Of a stretch of DNA of 6,330 nt, positions 5,694-6,330 are shown in pieces. The notes under the pieces were generated by a model. The model was not told where the DNA came from. It made no database searches and saw nothing but the letters and a program-made list of their open reading frames with translations. The stretch covers positions 1 to 6,330 of the forward strand of contig NZ_CAMXYY010000082.1 of NCBI RefSeq assembly GCF_947253395.1, written 5' to 3'. Position 1 is the stretch's first letter, and every line of letters starts with the position of its first letter. The position numbers and the translations under genes are program-made. This stretch comes from an uncultured Olegusella sp. GTDB taxonomy: Bacteria > Actinomycetota > Coriobacteriia > Coriobacteriales > Atopobiaceae.

Positions 5694-6330
5694 GTGGCAA
5701 AGGACTTTATTGGAGTGCTTGATTCGGGCGTGGGTGGTATTAGCATCCTGCGCAAGCTTGTGCGCGAGCTGCCTTGCGAGGATTTTTGCTTCTTTGGCGA
5801 CTCCGCACATAATCCTTATGGTGAAAAAACTGATGAAGAAGTGCGTACCCTCACACGCCACATCATTGCCCAGATGGTGGAAAATGGGGCAAAAGCGGTA
5901 GTAATTGCCTGCAATACTGCCACGAGTGCCGCTGCTAAGGCGCTGCGCAATGAATACGATATGCCTATTGTGGGTGTGGAGCCCGCGCTCAAGCCTGCTT
6001 GCGAGGTGCTGCCTCAGGGGCGCATTTTGGTGATGGCAACGCCTGTAACCCTGCGTTTGGACAAGTATCAGCAGCTTAAAAATGACTGCCATTGTACAGC
6101 AGAAGTTATCGAGGCGCCTTGTGCTGGTTTGGCAACACGGATAGAAAAAGGTCATCTTGATGATGCTGATCTGCATGCGCTGATCGAATCGTTGATTGGG
6201 TGCTGGGCGGGCCAAATTGATGGTGTGGTGTTGGGCTGTACACATTATCCCTTTGTGACAAAACAGATTCGTGATGTCCTAGGGGAGGTGCGTTTCTTTG
6301 ATGGCGCAGCAGGTACTGCGCGGCAGACGA
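5694..6330 (+). CDS. murI: Glutamate racemase, N-terminal part, 3' end outside window
   Basis: MurI interconverts L- and D-glutamate without cofactor, using two cysteines as acid/base, and supplies D-Glu for peptidoglycan precursors. The frame is open for 212 codons from the GTG start to the window edge. Motifs: GVLDSGVGG (7-15) with Asp10, FFGDSAHNPYGEK (33-45), IACNTAT (71-77) with catalytic Cys73, VGVEPALKPA (93-102), and LGCTHYP (180-186) with the second catalytic Cys182 and His184. The family is about 255-285 residues long, so some 50 residues are missing beyond the window. The SAHNPYG loop and the APCAGLATRIEKG segment (141-153) depart from the more common TARVPYG and CP-type forms. Aspartate racemase is unlikely given the ACNTAT and LGCTHYP context with the LDSGVGG start. 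It is transcribed away from the FKBP/PTH2 pair. Confidence 0.95.
   Translation, partial: MAKDFIGVLDSGVGGISILRKLVRELPCEDFCFFGDSAHNPYGEKTDEEVRTLTRHIIAQMVENGAKAVVIACNTATSAAAKALRNEYDMPIVGVEPALKPACEVLPQGRILVMATPVTLRLDKYQQLKNDCHCTAEVIEAPCAGLATRIEKGHLDDADLHALIESLIGCWAGQIDGVVLGCTHYPFVTKQIRDVLGEVRFFDGAAGTARQT

Noticed and set aside
5602..5901. Plus-strand 99-codon frame across the murI start
   Set aside because: It overlaps murI in another frame; murI has all family motifs and a near-perfect Shine-Dalgarno, while this frame has neither.
5670..6245. Minus-strand 191-codon frame opposite murI
   Set aside because: It is long but fully antisense to murI, with no recognisable motif; it reflects codon bias of the real gene.
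1..6330. An undescribed defence, toxin-antitoxin or mobile system
   Set aside because: Every gene belongs to a known housekeeping family; no transposase, integrase, toxin pair, repeat array or abrupt change in composition was seen.

Overview
The window is a compact housekeeping stretch of a bacterial chromosome. The set of protein variants suggests an actinobacterium, most likely class Coriobacteriia. The reasons are a topoisomerase I with a Lys/Ser/Arg tail followed directly by tmk and holB, a PSP1/RicT-type protein behind holB, and a PTH2-type peptidyl-tRNA hydrolase. Base composition looks intermediate, roughly half G+C by eye. A moderate-GC member of that class would fit, but the genus is an inference that only a database search could settle.

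Layout. Positions 1-4520 hold a four-gene plus-strand block: the 3' part of topA (cut by the window edge), tmk, holB and a PSP1-domain gene. There is an 11-nt gap between topA and tmk, then overlaps of 8 nt and 22 nt, and each internal start has a clear Shine-Dalgarno sequence, so the block reads as one translationally coupled operon. Positions 4521-4639 are a short convergent intergenic region with a long hairpin that probably ends the operon. Positions 4640-5529 hold a two-gene minus-strand operon, an SlyD-like FKBP prolyl isomerase followed by a PTH2-family peptidyl-tRNA hydrolase, joined by a TAATG stop/start. Positions 5530-5693 are the divergent intergenic region. From 5694 to the window end runs the 5' part of murI (glutamate racemase), starting at GTG behind a near-perfect Shine-Dalgarno.

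How the genes fit together. topA, tmk and holB serve chromosome topology, dTTP synthesis and clamp loading at the replisome. The PSP1 protein is linked to tmk/holB in Firmicutes as well and carries the six-cysteine pattern of the Fe-S RicT (YaaT) family, here with an unusually long Arg-rich tail. The FKBP/PTH2 pair joins protein folding to recycling of peptidyl-tRNA. MurI makes D-glutamate for peptidoglycan.

No mobile element, CRISPR array, RNA gene or defence-type cassette was found. The most noteworthy details are the ABAB zinc-ribbon duplication and archaeal-like motif in TopA, the four-cluster Arg-rich tail of the PSP1 protein, and the convergent-region hairpin.
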